Assembly: GCA_025200525.1 (NCBI GenBank)
Contig: CM045763.1
Coordinates: 153,146,246 to 153,210,245 of the forward strand
DNA: 64,000 nt
DNA from: Camellia lanceoleosa
Lineage: Eukaryota > Streptophyta > Magnoliopsida > Ericales > Theaceae
Reading direction: 5' to 3'
Positions within the stretch are counted from its first letter, which is position 1. Every line of letters begins with the position of its first letter. The translations under genes and the position numbers were made by a program. Below are positions 20,581 to 32,700 of the stretch, piece by piece. The notes under the pieces are model-generated. The model did no database searches, was not told the DNA's origin, and worked only from the letters and a program-made list of their open reading frames with translations.

Positions 20581-22468
20581 GAATGTTAGAATGGCATGCA
20601 CAAGGTTTCAACATATGAACAATGTATGCATGGCAAGTTTAGAAGCCTAAGGCATCAAAACTAGGAAAAAACATCTCACAAGAGGCCTGCAATACGATGC
20701 TCAATGGACTTAAACCGAATATGGACAGACCTAAATCATGCCAAAACAATGGCCAAAATACCAAAACTCAAGCACAAAGAGCAAGAATACATGCTCATGT
20801 GATGGCTCATTAACTAGGCATAAGGGTCCACTCTCAAACACAATCAAAGAGTGACATGCATGAGGATATGGAAAGGCTATATTCTCTGAAATAACATGTT
20901 AAATGATGCCAAATCATGCACATGTCACAAATGAAGCATGCTAGGAGGCTCATAGCTTGAAACTAGCATAGGCACTTGCACTATAGCTATGCAATACATG
21001 AACCATATGGCCAAGACAACCCAAAACAGTCCTAGAGCATGTCAAAATGATGCTAAAACATGTATGGACTAAAGCTAATACATGCTAGCATGAAGGGCAT
21101 GAAGCATGGAATAGGCAAGGCCAATAAGAAGGATTACACTACACCTACCAAAACCAAGCATGAGATGACTTCACTAACAAAAATTAGAGTTATGGCATGG
21201 AAAAACAAGACCAAAAACACACTGAAATAATAGCCCACAAGCTTAGGCAAGATGGCATACATAATGGCTCATGTTTAAGGCATAAAGCACCAACCCTCCA
21301 AAGCATTGAAAGAGTGAAAGATGTGAGGACATGGCGGTGAAACATGTTCAAATCAAATCACATATCAAATGATGCTAACACATGCAAATAGCCCAAGGAA
21401 TGCATGCTAGTGGCTTGGAAACTCAAAGCTAGTGAGCTAGAATGCACTATGGCTATACAAAACAAGGCATGCATGACCAAAATAACATAAAATAGAGCTT
21501 AATCATGGCAAAACATGAGTAAAAAGCTTCCTGGAGTAGAGTCAAAAGCATGCTAGAATGATGGTCAAAAGCATGATGCATGTTAGGCTAGTAAAGAGGA
21601 TTGCACTACAAGTGCAAGGAGCATGCAAGAGGCTATCAAACCAACCCTTAGCAGAGCTATAACATGCTGAAATAATGCCTAAGACATGCTAAGATGGAGC
21701 CAAAACATGCTAGAAAGACATTCTACTTTGATGAGCTATAAGTAGGATTACACTACACATACAAGAAGCATGCAAGGATGGCCTAAACTAAGCCAAAACA
21801 GAGGTATGCCATACTAAAATAAGGCCAAAAATAGGTTGAGAACAAGCCAAAACAACCTTAACAAACATGCTACTTTGATGAGCCATCAACACAAGCACAT
21901 AAGAGAAGAGGAGGGGGGACAACCCCCATCCATTTGAGGCCTCAAAACATACTTTCCACCACTGAAATTCCTCTGGAATTCAGTGGTGAAGAGGCCAAAT
22001 AAAGATGATCACAAAGGCCTAAAGTGATGGCTCAAAAGCCTAGCAAATAAGGCATGCAAGGGAGTAGACCACCCCCAACACCAAAAAAGCCTTAAACAAA
22101 CATTTCAAGCACTTAAAATCAGAAGTTTTTGCAGTTTAAAGTTAGGCCTAAATCAGCATGCAAAGAGGGCCAAAGGCTTAACCAAAAATAAAGCTTTAAG
22201 GGGTTAAAAACTCACCCTTGAAGAACAACTTCAAAGCTGCAACTCCAGCAACTTTTTTGGACCAAAAGCAATCCAAAAACTCCAAAACTAGCTTCAAGGT
22301 GTCTCAACTCCAAACCAAAGGAGTTTCATTTGGTGTTTGTGTGCAAAAGTGTGAAGAAATGGCACTTTTGAGCACAAATATGAAGAGAAAGGAGCAATAT
22401 AGAGATAGAAGTGTATGTATATCTCTCTAAGCAATTTTCTGAACCTAAGACAAGAGGGAGAAGGTTCC

Positions 22469-22477
22469 CTTTTATAG
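22469..22477 (-). promoter_or_regulatory. TATA box of the Tat-like LTR, copy 1
   Basis: On - the sequence reads CTCTATAAAAGGGAACC. It is about 920 bp into the LTR, placing the transcription start near 22440. Confidence 0.65.
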
Positions 22478-22609
22478 AGAAACATGCATCAAGCTTGTTC
22501 AACAAGCTTCAAGCTTGAATCAATCCCTCCATACACGTGTATGAAGGATGCTTTTTGCCAGCTAACAAAAGGTGGCATGGAAAATATCTCTGAGAAGTGA
22601 GGAAAGCTA

Positions 22610-23200
22610 ACCAATTAAAGTGGTCGACATTACTACTTGGTCGACACCTAGCCAACCATAAAAAATGGTCTGCAGGAAGAGAAAGTGGTCGGCAAGGGGG
22701 AGGAGTGGTCTACATAAAGAAAGCACGGTGGTGGCATGGCTGCCAACCACTTTAGGTGGTCCACAGACCACCAAGACCAGCTGGCCGACCAGAAAACTAG
22801 CTGGCAGGCCCAAAAAGTGGTCTTCAGGGAAAGAAACTGGTCTACAACCCTTATTCCACCCTCCAAGTAAGGAAAACAAGGTTTGTGCCAAAAACAAATC
22901 AAAAAGAATGAAAGACAAAAGTCCGCGGGACAAGGCGCGCAGCCGGAAGCCTCGAAAACTGGTCTACGGGTACCAAAAGTGGCCTACAAGAGGGAAAGGT
23001 GGTCTACAGCCACAAAAAGTGGTCTACAGACCTCTGTTACCCCCTAGGCAAGGGCAACAAGGCATGGTCCAAAACCAGGCCAAGAGGAGAACGTTAAGAG
23101 GTTTCGAGACAAGGCGCTCGACCGAAGGCCCCGGAAACCGAAAACTAGCCTACAAGAGGAAAAAGTAGTCTACGACTACAAAAAGTGGTTTACGGACCTC
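22610..23200. repeat. GTGGTCTAC / GTGGTCGGC motif array in U3, copy 1
   Basis: About a dozen variants of GTGGTCTAC, GTGGTCGGC and GTGGTCCAC lie within 590 bp at irregular spacing, all inside U3. Related palindromes lie upstream of the PMD gene at 25253. Probably a U3 regulatory repeat; no binding protein is shown. Confidence 0.6.
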
Positions 23201-23393
23201 TCTCTCCCTCCAGGCAGGGTCAACAAAGCATGGTCCACGAACCAAGCCAAAACACAAAGAGTTCAGAGGCCCGGAGGCAAGGCACTCAGCCAAAAACTCC
23301 GGAAACTCGAAATGAGCACAAACATGCACAATCATCGAGCGCCCAAATGATGACGTCTGAGTCTTAAGGTCGGTAAAAAATAAGGTGTCTACA

Positions 23394-23408
23394 GTTGCCC
23401 CTTTTTGA
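23394..23408 (-). other. polypurine tract of the Tat-like element, copy 1
   Basis: On - the sequence TCAAAAAGGGGCAAC immediately precedes the LTR start TGTAGACACC. This marks 18499-23393 as a 3' LTR whose internal region lies at higher coordinates. Confidence 0.75.
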
Positions 23409-23789
23409 CAGAACTCAAAAGTCAAGAAGTGATGGGAATGAATGTCAAAGCCTAGAGATGACCCATTTTTGACAAGGCTGAAGGCTCAGACAAACAGGCC
23501 AGATAACAAAGAGATGCGCCCGCAGGTAGGGGCAAGATGCAAATGACATGCACAATGCCGAACATAACTCATGATCATGCAAAGAGAGCTGTGATGAAGC
23601 AATTATGCAAAATAAATACAACATTTTAAATGAATGTTATGCAAAGAAATGCTACAAACTCAGATATAAGCAAGCAAACACGAACCAAGCTACATCTCAT
23701 GCGAAAAGGATGTAAGAAAATTATACAATTCTCACCGTCTCACACGGAAGGCTAAGCGACTACCGAGAATACCGGAGTCTCAAACACAA

Positions 23790-24320
23790 CACCTCTCAAC
23801 GTATCACACGCAGAAGAGAAGAGGAAAACAACATCTCTCGAGTATCACACGAGGAGATGAAAAGCGACACCTCTCGGTATCACACGCAAGAGAGGAAAAA
23901 GGTACACCTCTCAAAGATATCACATGCAGAGAGGGAAAGGTACACCTCTGACGCCTATCACACGCGAGAGAGGAAAGGTACACCTCTCAGCGTATCACAC
24001 GTGAGAGAGGAAAAGGTATACCTCTCAGCATATCACACGCGAGAGAGAAAAAGGTACACCTCTTAGCGTATCACACGCGAGAGAGGAAAAGGTACACCTC
24101 TCAGCGTATCACACGCGAGAGAGGAAAGGTTACACCTCTCAGCGTATCACACGCAAGAGAGAAAAGGTAAACCTCTCAGCGTATCACACGCGAGAGAGGA
24201 AAAGGTACACCTCTCAGCGTATCATACGCGAGAGAGGAAAGGTATACCTCTCAGCGTATCACACGCGAGAGAGGAAAGGTACACCCCTCAGCGTATCACA
24301 TGCAAGAGAGGAAAAGGTAA
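23790..24320. repeat. 37-38 bp hairpin-forming minisatellite, copy 1
   Basis: Fourteen units with core ACCTCTCAGCGTATCACACG then CGAGAGAGGAAAAGGT. Within a unit CCTCTC pairs with GAGAGG and GCGT with ACGC around a 5-base loop, so each unit can form a stem on either strand. It lies between the 3' LTR and the antisense PMD gene. Tat/Ogre-lineage elements are known to carry tandem repeats in this 3' region. Copy 2 has fifteen units. Confidence 0.85.
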
Positions 24321-25227
24321 CAGTACAAGCACTAAGGAGTTATATAAACATCGGAGTACACCCCAATGCTTCTAACAAGGGTGAAACGTAAACACCGAGC
24401 GCACCCGGGTGTTCCTAATCAAAACAAAACGAACTCAAAGGACAGGAAAGGTCTCACCTGGAATTCTTCTTAATGAACCGTACATACAATATCGTCTGGT
24501 TACACCAGCCTCAAATGAACCGTACATACAATATCGTGCCTGCATAAAAAAGAAACTCAATAGGTACAATATAGTAGAAACACATGTTCAATGTTACATC
24601 AAGATACAATTCCAATGCGAGATAAACGCGTGCATATACAATGCAAGTGAAAAGGTGCATAGAAACGCAAGTGAAGAGGGCATAGCAATGCAAGTGAAAA
24701 GTGCATAGCAATGCAAGTGAGAAAGCTGCAGTCTATGCAAAATTGATATACGTATTCTACGCGACGAGTGCATGTTCGATGCAATGCAGCAAGTATGGAC
24801 AATTCCTACACAAATGTAAAAGCATGCAAAATGCAATACGATGTGATTTACATACTGTGGAGACATTAGAACTTGTGTAATGCAATGCAACACAAAGACA
24901 CATTCCATGCACAACAACAATGCATTTTCAATGCAACAATAATAACATGTTTGAAGTAAAATATAGAATAAGGAAATACACTTTAACGAGACCAATTCAA
25001 ACGCAACCTCAGGTTACTTTCTTGGAGGGGTCACAAATACTTAAAAGGATCATACCTGCTCTTGACAAGTGACGATGAGCCATGCATTGAAGGCCTGAGT
25101 CGAAGTTGCCGCGGGGACATTTTGAGCCAAAAATAGTGAACCTTTCTTGCACTTTCTCGAGAACCAAAGACTCCAACCAAAAAAACACTCGAGAGGACAA
25201 TGGGACCTCAAGACCTCCTAAGAGAGT
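24321..25227. other. Tat 3' untranslated region with short repeats
   Basis: No gene seen. Contains a direct repeat of AATGAACCGTACATACAATA 43 bp apart (about 24472 and 24515) and four units of about 23 bp containing GCAAGTGAAAAGTGCATAGC at 24640-24725. Conserved in copy 2 at about 61410-62330. Confidence 0.5.
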
Positions 25228-25350
25228 TGCAGACGATTTCCGACCACTTGTTGACCACCTAGGTGGTCGGTTGCTAGAAAACTGGTCGACTCAGCCAGTT
25301 TACCAAAATTGGGGCAGTTTGGTCTTTTAAAGGTCGGCTCTTTAAATATA
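25228..25350 (+). promoter_or_regulatory. putative PMD gene promoter, copy 1
   Basis: A perfect 16 bp palindrome GACCACCTAGGTGGTC (25253-25268) and a damaged second palindrome (25282-25298) lie about 70 and 40 bp upstream of TTTAAATATA (25341-25350), a plausible TATA element. In copy 2 both palindromes are perfect. The motif resembles the U3 repeats of the LTR. Confidence 0.5.
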
Positions 25351-25379
25351 CAACTCCAAGTCACTTTTGGTCTCACACC

Positions 25380-28300
25380 CAAGGCCGAAATACACTTCTC
25401 TTTGCTCCTAGGAACTTTTCTCTCTCAGATCCACACTTTATATACGTATTCCAACGCCTCTTGCGAAGTTGATTTGCGAAAGACTTTCGATTCTCTTCGC
25501 TTTGAACCGATCAAAATTTGTTTTTGAAGCTTCTTTCTCCATTTTCACCACTTGAGGTATGTTTCTCTCGAAGTTTAGCACCTTTTCCCGGGCTTTGACT
25601 TTCTTTGACTTTTTTCTCTTCCCGAGAGTTGACTTTTGTTGACTTTTTGCAATTTTGGCTCATTTCGCTAAATTTTGCTCAATTTTGCACCTTTTTCAGA
25701 TGGCTGACCACATTCCATACGATGGGAGTTCTCCACGAGTAGAGGACGAGCCTGACATTATGCCATTGCTACCAAGATTCTACTTTTCAACGGAGAGGTA
25801 CCACCTTGAGCATATACTACCACCGAAAGCACCTTTCATCATTTCACACAGTTATGCGACAAGCACCCGCAGACTTGCTACTACGGGGCAAGTCCCACTT
25901 ATCTCATCACGCGTAGGTGCGTGCTACTTTATATTTTCGGCGATGTATTTTGTATTTCTTGCACATTTCATGCTTTCGCTATGTATTATATCTGCTCGTT
26001 CTGAACACATTTACATACACAGGACTTCTGCTCATTCTGAACACAACTCACACACAGCATCCCGTTCATTTGGCACACAGCTCATGCATAACATTCTGTT
26101 CATTTGGCATGCAGCCTCACAACATAATACTGCTTCATTTGGCACGCAATTTCACAACATAGTATTTCGCTCATTTGGCATGTAGCTCACAACACAACAC
26201 TCTGTTCATTTGGCACGTAGCTCACACACAATATTATGTTCATTTGGTACGTAGCTCACACATAGTATTCTGTTCATTTGGCACGCAGCTCACACACAGT
26301 ATTCTGTTCATTTGGCACACAGCTCACAATACAGTACTTTGTTCATTTGGCACATAGCTCACAACACAGTACTTTGTTTATTTGGTACGCAGCTCACAAC
26401 ACAGTATTCTGTTCATTTGGCACGTAGCTCATACATAACATTCTGTTCATTCGGCACGCAGCTCACACAGAGTATTATGTTCATTTGGAACACAGGTGGC
26501 TTCCCGTTTCACCCGGGGATACGGACCGATCATCGCGAGGGAGTAGTACATAGAGCTCTCGCATGTTGTTCCATGCATTGTAGATGAGGGGGTTTCGCCC
26601 ATTTTGTGGGGTTGTCGCATCTTCACAGCGAGCAGACCTCATGGATGCACCGGTAGAGAGATGGGACACTATCAATTCCTTCCATTTTTTGCTTGTGGAC
26701 ATGCGATGACCCGCACGACTTTTCGATGCCGATGGGCCTCGACGTGGGAGGACCGATCCCATACGATTTTGATATGGCAGTGGGAGGAGGCGCTTGGACT
26801 TATCTGCTCGGAGCCCATCCGCCAATCTACCGATCATCGTGCATGGTCAGGTACACCTAGTGTACAGAGCAGTACCGAAGGACCATGCCCAAGACTGTTG
26901 AGGCCATAGAGTAGTATGCCCGGGGATTTCTGATGTTCCTTCTCGACCATACTTTCTCCGACAGGGGGAACATGGTCGGGCTATATCTTCTGAGTGCCCT
27001 GGTAGACCTATCACAGGTCTGGCACTTCGATTAGGGCGGCGTTGGCCTTACTACCCTCATCGCTATATTTAGCGCGACTTCATGCGAGCGAGGACCATAG
27101 TAGGTGGCTACCGAGAGCTTGGGTGGTACCGCCTCTTGATTTGCATTTTGCTTTTCAATATCTCAGACACCGCACACTCTCACACATTGCACACATTACA
27201 TTCTCAGATGTGATGCACTCAAGATTCGTGATTTTCAGATATTCTCAGATTCTCATTTGCCTTTCACAATCGTGGGTTTGCGCCTACTTCCCAATGCTCG
27301 CCTTTAATCCGAGGTAGAGGCACCACCGATGTGCCATACTTCGCAGATTGTGGTTGGTGCCGCCAGCCCCAAGAGACATTGCCATATCTCCAAAGAAGAT
27401 TTTGACACAAGACGACGACCGAGGTAACTAGAACTCAAACTTCATGCTTTCACTTTTGATTCATCTTGCATATTTATGACAACCGATCAATTCATGCACT
27501 TGTTATTCATGAGTCACCCGCAAATTTGGATAGCTATGCTGGGTATTCTTGCCCATTGGGCATAGGCGCCTCCCCAATATAGGATTTTGTTTGAGGACCA
27601 ATACAGGCCTAGTTTCTGAAGCACTTTCATGCGCCAGACAATGGGTAATCCCGCCAGATATCCTTTATCGCTTCCATTAGATATTCACGGACCACGAGAG
27701 TCTCTCCGATCGGGAGGTTACGGACCTATGAGGCCGGTGGCCGACGCCATTCTTTTCCGGAGAAGGGAGTACGCGATACCTCCACAATACCGATGCCTCC
27801 ACTAACAGTGTCCGCACCCCGTGAGGAGAGTCAGCCGATATTCTATTATCGAGCCACTGCCGAAGTCGCGACATCCTTCGACTAGCACAAGACATCGAGG
27901 GATAGGACTAGGGGGATGCCCCCACTAGGCGAAGCCCGATGGTCGAATCCTCCGATAGAGCTGACATGTTGGCGGTATGGGATGCCTTATCAGATTTCGC
28001 TCGAGTCTCCACTGCCGGATCATCGATATGTCAGTCCCCCTGACTCACCACCGGTATGCCTCACAGCTTTCATCTATCATTCAGATATTTAGACATTCAT
28101 TCATTCACTGATGAATTGAACTTGCATCTGCAGCCTTCTAGAGGATACGTTGAGGGATTGCTAGAGGCGATGGCCTCGCTCGAGTTTATGGTTTTGAGGA
28201 GGGAGACAATGCTGCACACCCACGGCATCCCTTACTTTTGGTTTCAGATTTATCATACCGATGATGTATCGAAACTAAACACTTACTATATTGATTCATC

Positions 28301-28745
28301 AGATGGTAGAGCACATCTGACACATCACATTCACATACTATGTCTACATGCACACACTCCATGCACCATACTTGCATCTGCATCTGATATACATACTCTG
28401 GCTGATGTATTCAAATTACCTTTTTAGGTCACACCTGGCCACCTGGCCTTCTGAGGAGGGATCTCGACGCGCAGGGAGACGAGAGCACACCGGATGCAAT
28501 GACGAGTCCGGAGGAGGAGGAGTTAGCACACCCTCACCAAAGACATCGTGGCAGAGATGATGACACCGCCTTGCTTCCGAGGCGAGACGACGCCAATGAG
28601 GATTTTGAGGATGGCTGCTCCAAATTAAGACGGGTAGCTGATGGCGGTGGGCAGAGGTCACTAGCCGAAGACTTGAAGAGAGCCTCTCGATCTGGAGCCA
28701 TAGCACCAATTCAATTGCTTTTGCTTTGTTTACTTTTTTACTAGT
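25380..28745 (+). pseudogene. plant mobile domain (PMD) gene, antisense to the retroelement, copy 1
   Basis: A 5'UTR intron (25557-25699, GTATGT...TTTTTCAG) places the ATG at 25700 (MADHIPYDGSSPRVEDEPD). A second intron, filled with a 35 bp minisatellite, leads to the PMD core from about 26500 (DVGGPIPYDFDM, TYLLGAHPPIYRSSCMVRYT, QYARGFLMFLLDHTF, VGLYLLSALVDLSQV, VCAYFPML). Later blocks include QPSRGYVEGLLEAMASLEF (28128) and a C-terminal exon to about 28742. PMD (aminotransferase-like PMD family, Pfam PF10536) is found in Arabidopsis MAIN/MAIL1 and in many plant transposons; its biochemical role is not settled. The frame is broken repeatedly, but many breaks lie in sequence that disagrees with copy 2 at CAG/CTG/CCGG sites and may be assembly error. 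It is opposite to the retroelement, like the antisense extra ORFs known in Tat-lineage elements. Confidence 0.75.
26069..26499. repeat. 35 bp minisatellite inside the PMD intron, copy 1
   Basis: Thirteen units of the form TTCTGTTCATTTGGCACGCA plus GCTCACAACACAGTA. Each unit contains a 3' splice-site-like TTTGGCACGCAG, and the final unit supplies the apparent real acceptor before GTGGCTTCCCG. A 35 bp unit cycles through all three frames without stops, which explains the long spurious open frames here. Confidence 0.85.
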
Positions 28746-29774
28746 AGTTGTAACACATTGTATAGCATTAAGCAGTTTTATTTTCTTTAAAACTTGTACC
28801 CGTTGTAAAAAAAAAAAAAAGCATAATGGAATGAAAGCAGCTTTTTGTTCAAAAAGTGTTGTATTTGTATTCTAAGCCTCGCATTGCATCACTTTGCACA
28901 AAAATGAGATTGATGAAAATTGAACATTCGTGTATTGCCAAGTCAGGTAGTGAACCAACGCAACAAACAAAACAACTTAACGAAAACAATTCAATAAACG
29001 AATTATAACAACTCGATAAGCAAAGAGCAACAACTTGATAAACAAATCACAACAACTCGATAATCAAAGAGCAATAACTCGATAATCAAAGAGTAACAAC
29101 TTGATAAGCAAAACTTAACAACTCGATAAGCAAATGCATATTGGACAAACAACACAACAGGACACATCAAACAGAGTAAACTTCAGACTTCAAGACTCTC
29201 AAAGACTCAAAGACCAACATGGGAAGGCTAGGAACTCTTTTCTGGAGACAAGGAGCATCAGAGACCGCTTGCTCATCGCTAACTAGAAAAATACACCGCC
29301 AGTAAATCTGAATCCCAAAATATCAACTAGTGCCCGAAGCTCGATGCCCAAACTTGTAAATCGACACATGCATTTGTAGAGACGCACTCTAAAGCACATA
29401 ACAAGCAAGTGAGAGCTTAAACACCCCTATGTTGGGGTAGGGCTTCTATCCCATTTTGTCAGAACTAGGTTTCACTATGCACGCATGGTTTCAAAACAAC
29501 CTAAACTCGGGTAAGCAACCCGCCCCAGCTGGAATGGTCACTATGAATTCGAATATGCACTAGGTCGAATGGTCAAAGGGTGCCCGGAAACCGGGTTTGT
29601 GTTCTATATCGGTAGAGCCCATAACCGTAAGCCTTATGGCACGCAACCTCGCAAACCGCCAGAATAGCAGATAGCAAACACGGTGTCCTAGGCGCACCAA
29701 TGCAAATGCAATGCAAAGAAACACACAATTGTAGTCAAAACAAGATATCATGAGTTCGAGTCAAGTTCTCTAAA
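28746..29774 (-). other. Tat-like 5' leader, no gag or pol
   Basis: This lies just inside the PBS and shares blocks with 42800-43190, the leader of the other Tat internal region (ACACCCCTATG...GGTAGGGCTTC, GAACTAGGTTTCACTAT, AATGGTCACTATG). It runs directly into the 3' end of the PMD gene, so gag-pol is absent from this element. An A14 run at about 28809-28822 follows the PMD gene. Confidence 0.55.
28985..29138. repeat. 22 bp tandem repeat, seven units
   Basis: Seven exact-length 22 bp units of the type AACAACTCGATAAGCAAAGA plus two bases, running from 28985 to 29138 with substitutions only. It lies in the leader next to the PMD 3' end. Confidence 0.85.
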
Positions 29775-29792
29775 TCCCCAGCAGAGTCGCCA
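29775..29792 (-). other. primer-binding site, tRNA-Arg type
   Basis: On - the sequence is TGGCGACTCTGCTGGGGA. Its complement ends in CCA and, from memory of plant tRNA-Arg genes, matches the tRNA-Arg 3' end with about one mismatch. tRNA-Arg priming is known for Ogre-type elements. This fixes 29793-34826 as a 5'-type LTR for the sequence below it. Confidence 0.7.
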
Positions 29793-32700
29793 GAACCAGA
29801 GACGCCTCAAGGGCCTCTATGCTACAGCCGACTCAATTTGTGTCACGGCCCAGATCTAATCTCGCAGAGTGCAATGCAAGACTGATGAATCATCAAAGAG
29901 TCCAAATCCGGCAAATCATTTTTGAGAACAGATTTTTTTGAAAGAAGTGTCAAACATGGACTGCTTTGCCAGATACAGAGTCGCCACCTAAATATTTTAT
30001 TTTGGGAAATTTAGGAAACCCTGACTCGTTGCCTAAGGCCACGTGTCCATCATCACCAAAGTTGCCTCGGCTCGGGAACTTGGGTACGATTGGGGAAGGT
30101 CACTTCGAGAGCACCCCTGCTCGCCCGATCAAAGATCGGCCTCTACTAACCATGATAGCTAGTTTTGAAAACATTATGCGTTCTTATTCTGGTTATTAGC
30201 CTAGATTTACTACGTGATGCGCACAGCATACAAGTATAGACTGGATCGCCCGAATTGGAACAAAACATTTCATGTTCATTTTGAAAGCGGTTTGCTACTC
30301 GCAAGTAGGCTTCAAATGCGGATTTTGCCACCCTCGGGTGCTAGTTATAGAACATGGTTTTGCCACTATCTAGTGGGCTTAAAACACACAAATAACAATG
30401 CATTATTCCAATTCAGATAATCCAACCTTTCACCCACAAGCATTCAGCATATATATCACATAAGGCAATTAGCCTCATGTTAAGCATGCTATCATGGCGC
30501 CACTCACACGCATGCAAGGATGCTAAAGCATAACCACTTACCGAGTACTCACAAGCCAAAACGAGGCTAATCAAAATCCATGCATGATCCTAACTATACG
30601 AAATGCCTAATGCAACACATGCAAATGCAACTAAGATAGGCTCAGCCATTTAAAGATGGCATGTGAAATGCTACAACTAACAAGTATTCAACTCAAAATT
30701 GAAATACAAATGTAGTTAGTATGATGCGCCGAGCAAGTGCATGCAATACTTAATGAATGAATGCAAACATGCTATCATAACGTATGCTAATTGAAACATG
30801 TCCTAATCTAACCGCATAAGCTAGTAAATAAAAAGGAGAAAGACGTGGGGTTGGAAGACATACATCACAACACGCATACTTACCCTATTACAGCTTCGTC
30901 GCCGAGGGTCCTAATAATACATCAATAAATAGTTACAACCGAACAAATAATTAAATATTACAAAACCCTAATTAATTAACAATTAACTAGAAGATGAATA
31001 AACGCATGCAATATGGACCGCCTCGGCCAAATTCCAATGATGAATGATGCACGTTTGAGTTGCCTTGTGCGAAATCCATTGCGATGCCCGGTTTGCCTCT
31101 ATTTGCAATTGTTCTCGAAATATTGTGCAAAGCCCGAAGTCATAATTTCTGATTTGTTGCAACATAGAGCAAACAAAGGGGCATGGTAAAGTATTTTCAC
31201 ATATGTATGCATGACTACTCTTCAAGCGAGTGTAGTCCTGATCCTCGTGCCACCAATCACATCCTCGATGCATGATGATGCGAGCGAGTCGAATTGCACG
31301 ACTCGATGTGAAATGAATGCATATAAAAACACAACGAAGACCTAAACTCCATCATGGGTGATCCGAGTTTATGTCGGCAAGAATCGTGAAATTGAACGCC
31401 TGGCCACTGAGTAATAAACGCCCTTTATTTCTCGTCGCGTTGGGGCAAACTCCTATCCCAAACACAATGCAAATGAGATGGCATACATAATGCGACTAAC
31501 ATACAACCTAGAAGCATAATGCGTTATGAAAATGGCATGGCCACAATGCTCGATGTAACGCGTGGCATACATTAATGCTCTAACTGATACAACCTAGCAT
31601 ACACAATGCTAATGCTAAATTGAAATGGCATACACAATGCACAATGGACTTACACTCAACATGAGTGGATTACTCAGCCACACTCAAGTTAGTGGCCATT
31701 AGATGAAAAAAAATGAGACAACAAAATAGTGCGTGTACACATGCACGCATACCGAGGATCGAATCCTATAGGCTCATAAATACCACTTTACCAAAGCATG
31801 GCAAGAGGGATGGAAGATGGGATACAAACATGTAATTTCCAGCACCAAACTTATGATGCTAAATGGTCCCGAAACATGGAAATATGGGTAACCTGATGCA
31901 TGAATGAGCCCCTAAACTCAAAACTAGGCACATGTATTGAATTATAACTATGCAAAGCAAGCATTATTTGACCATGAAGCACACAAAGACAGAGCCAAGG
32001 AAGTCCCAAAAACATGCACATTTCCATTTTAAACTCATGGCCAAAAGATGCTAATATGATGGACTAAAATAGCATGCAACATTGGCTAGTAAGCATGGTT
32101 TTACATGGCATGTATATGAAGCGTAAAGAGAACTCATCAAACCAGCCAAAAACAGTGAATAAAAATATGTCAAAATATGCCCAAATAACTAATCGAGCAT
32201 GTCACGACTAATGCATGCAAAATGATGAGCTCTTTAGAGGGCCATACAAAAGGGGTTATTAAGCACACCTACATAGACATGTAACATGGAAAAACCACCT
32301 CTAGAAATGGAATATGACAGCCCTAAAACCCACCAAATAGGCTCCCTCAAATCAGTCTAGGAAACATGCAAAGAAAGGCCCTTTTGAAAGCTGCCTTGAA
32401 TGGGATTATTCACACACATGCATCATAGGCATAAAATATGGCAAAATGGGCTCTTGATAGAGCTTTAGGCAGACCTTAAAACCCCTAAAAATGAGGCCCT
32501 AAAACATGACTTCAATGCATGCAAAATAGAGTCCCTTTGGAAGGCCAAAAGGACCACCAAAACAAGACAAGGAGAGAGGGGTCACCTCCTCTGATTTTGG
32601 CTCCTCAAAAATTACATCTAAGCTACTGAAAAATCCACTGAATTTCAGTGGCTAAGAGGCTAAAACAAGGCCAATGTAAATGCTCAAATACATGGCTCAA

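Larger units (their letters stand above)
18499..23393 (-). mobile_element. Tat/Ogre-like 3' LTR, - strand, copy 1
   Basis: On - the LTR starts TGTAGACACC (23393) after a polypurine tract and ends GGTCTACA (18499), giving inverted termini and 4.9 kb. Such long LTRs are typical of some Tat/Ogre-lineage elements. U3 (about 950 bp) is rich in GTGGTCTAC/GTAGACCAC motifs; a TATA box lies near 22470; R/U5 is about 3.9 kb and dense in CATGC. The end contains the family block GCAAAGCAGTCCA and ACTTTGGGAGATTAGA. It interrupts the gag of the - strand chromovirus, so it arrived later. The five bases outside the end are ACGTG, with no match at the other candidate end (34827). Confidence 0.8.

Noticed and set aside
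20015..20614. Overlapping frames with Cys/His-rich translation
   Set aside because: Arise from ATGCAA-type tandem repeats in R/U5. No known zinc-finger spacing.
22665..23168. 167-codon + frame in the LTR
   Set aside because: Lies antisense in U3, built from GTGGTC motifs and basic codons. No domain, and broken differently in copy 2.
23790..24320. Regular 37-38 bp repeats resembling a CRISPR array
   Set aside because: Units are contiguous with no unique spacers, and the context is a plant retroelement 3' region. It is a minisatellite.
25655..26587. Several overlapping open frames of 60-176 codons rich in FIWH/SFGTQL
   Set aside because: They read through the 35 bp intronic repeat, which is open in all frames. 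Only the PMD exon part is coding.
25700..28745. Host MAIN/MAIL1 gene
   Set aside because: Embedded between PPT/LTR and PBS of a retroelement, duplicated with it and broken. It is a transposon-type PMD.
28805..28822. A14 run as the tail of a processed pseudogene
   Set aside because: The adjacent PMD gene keeps introns, so it was not retroposed from spliced antisense mRNA.
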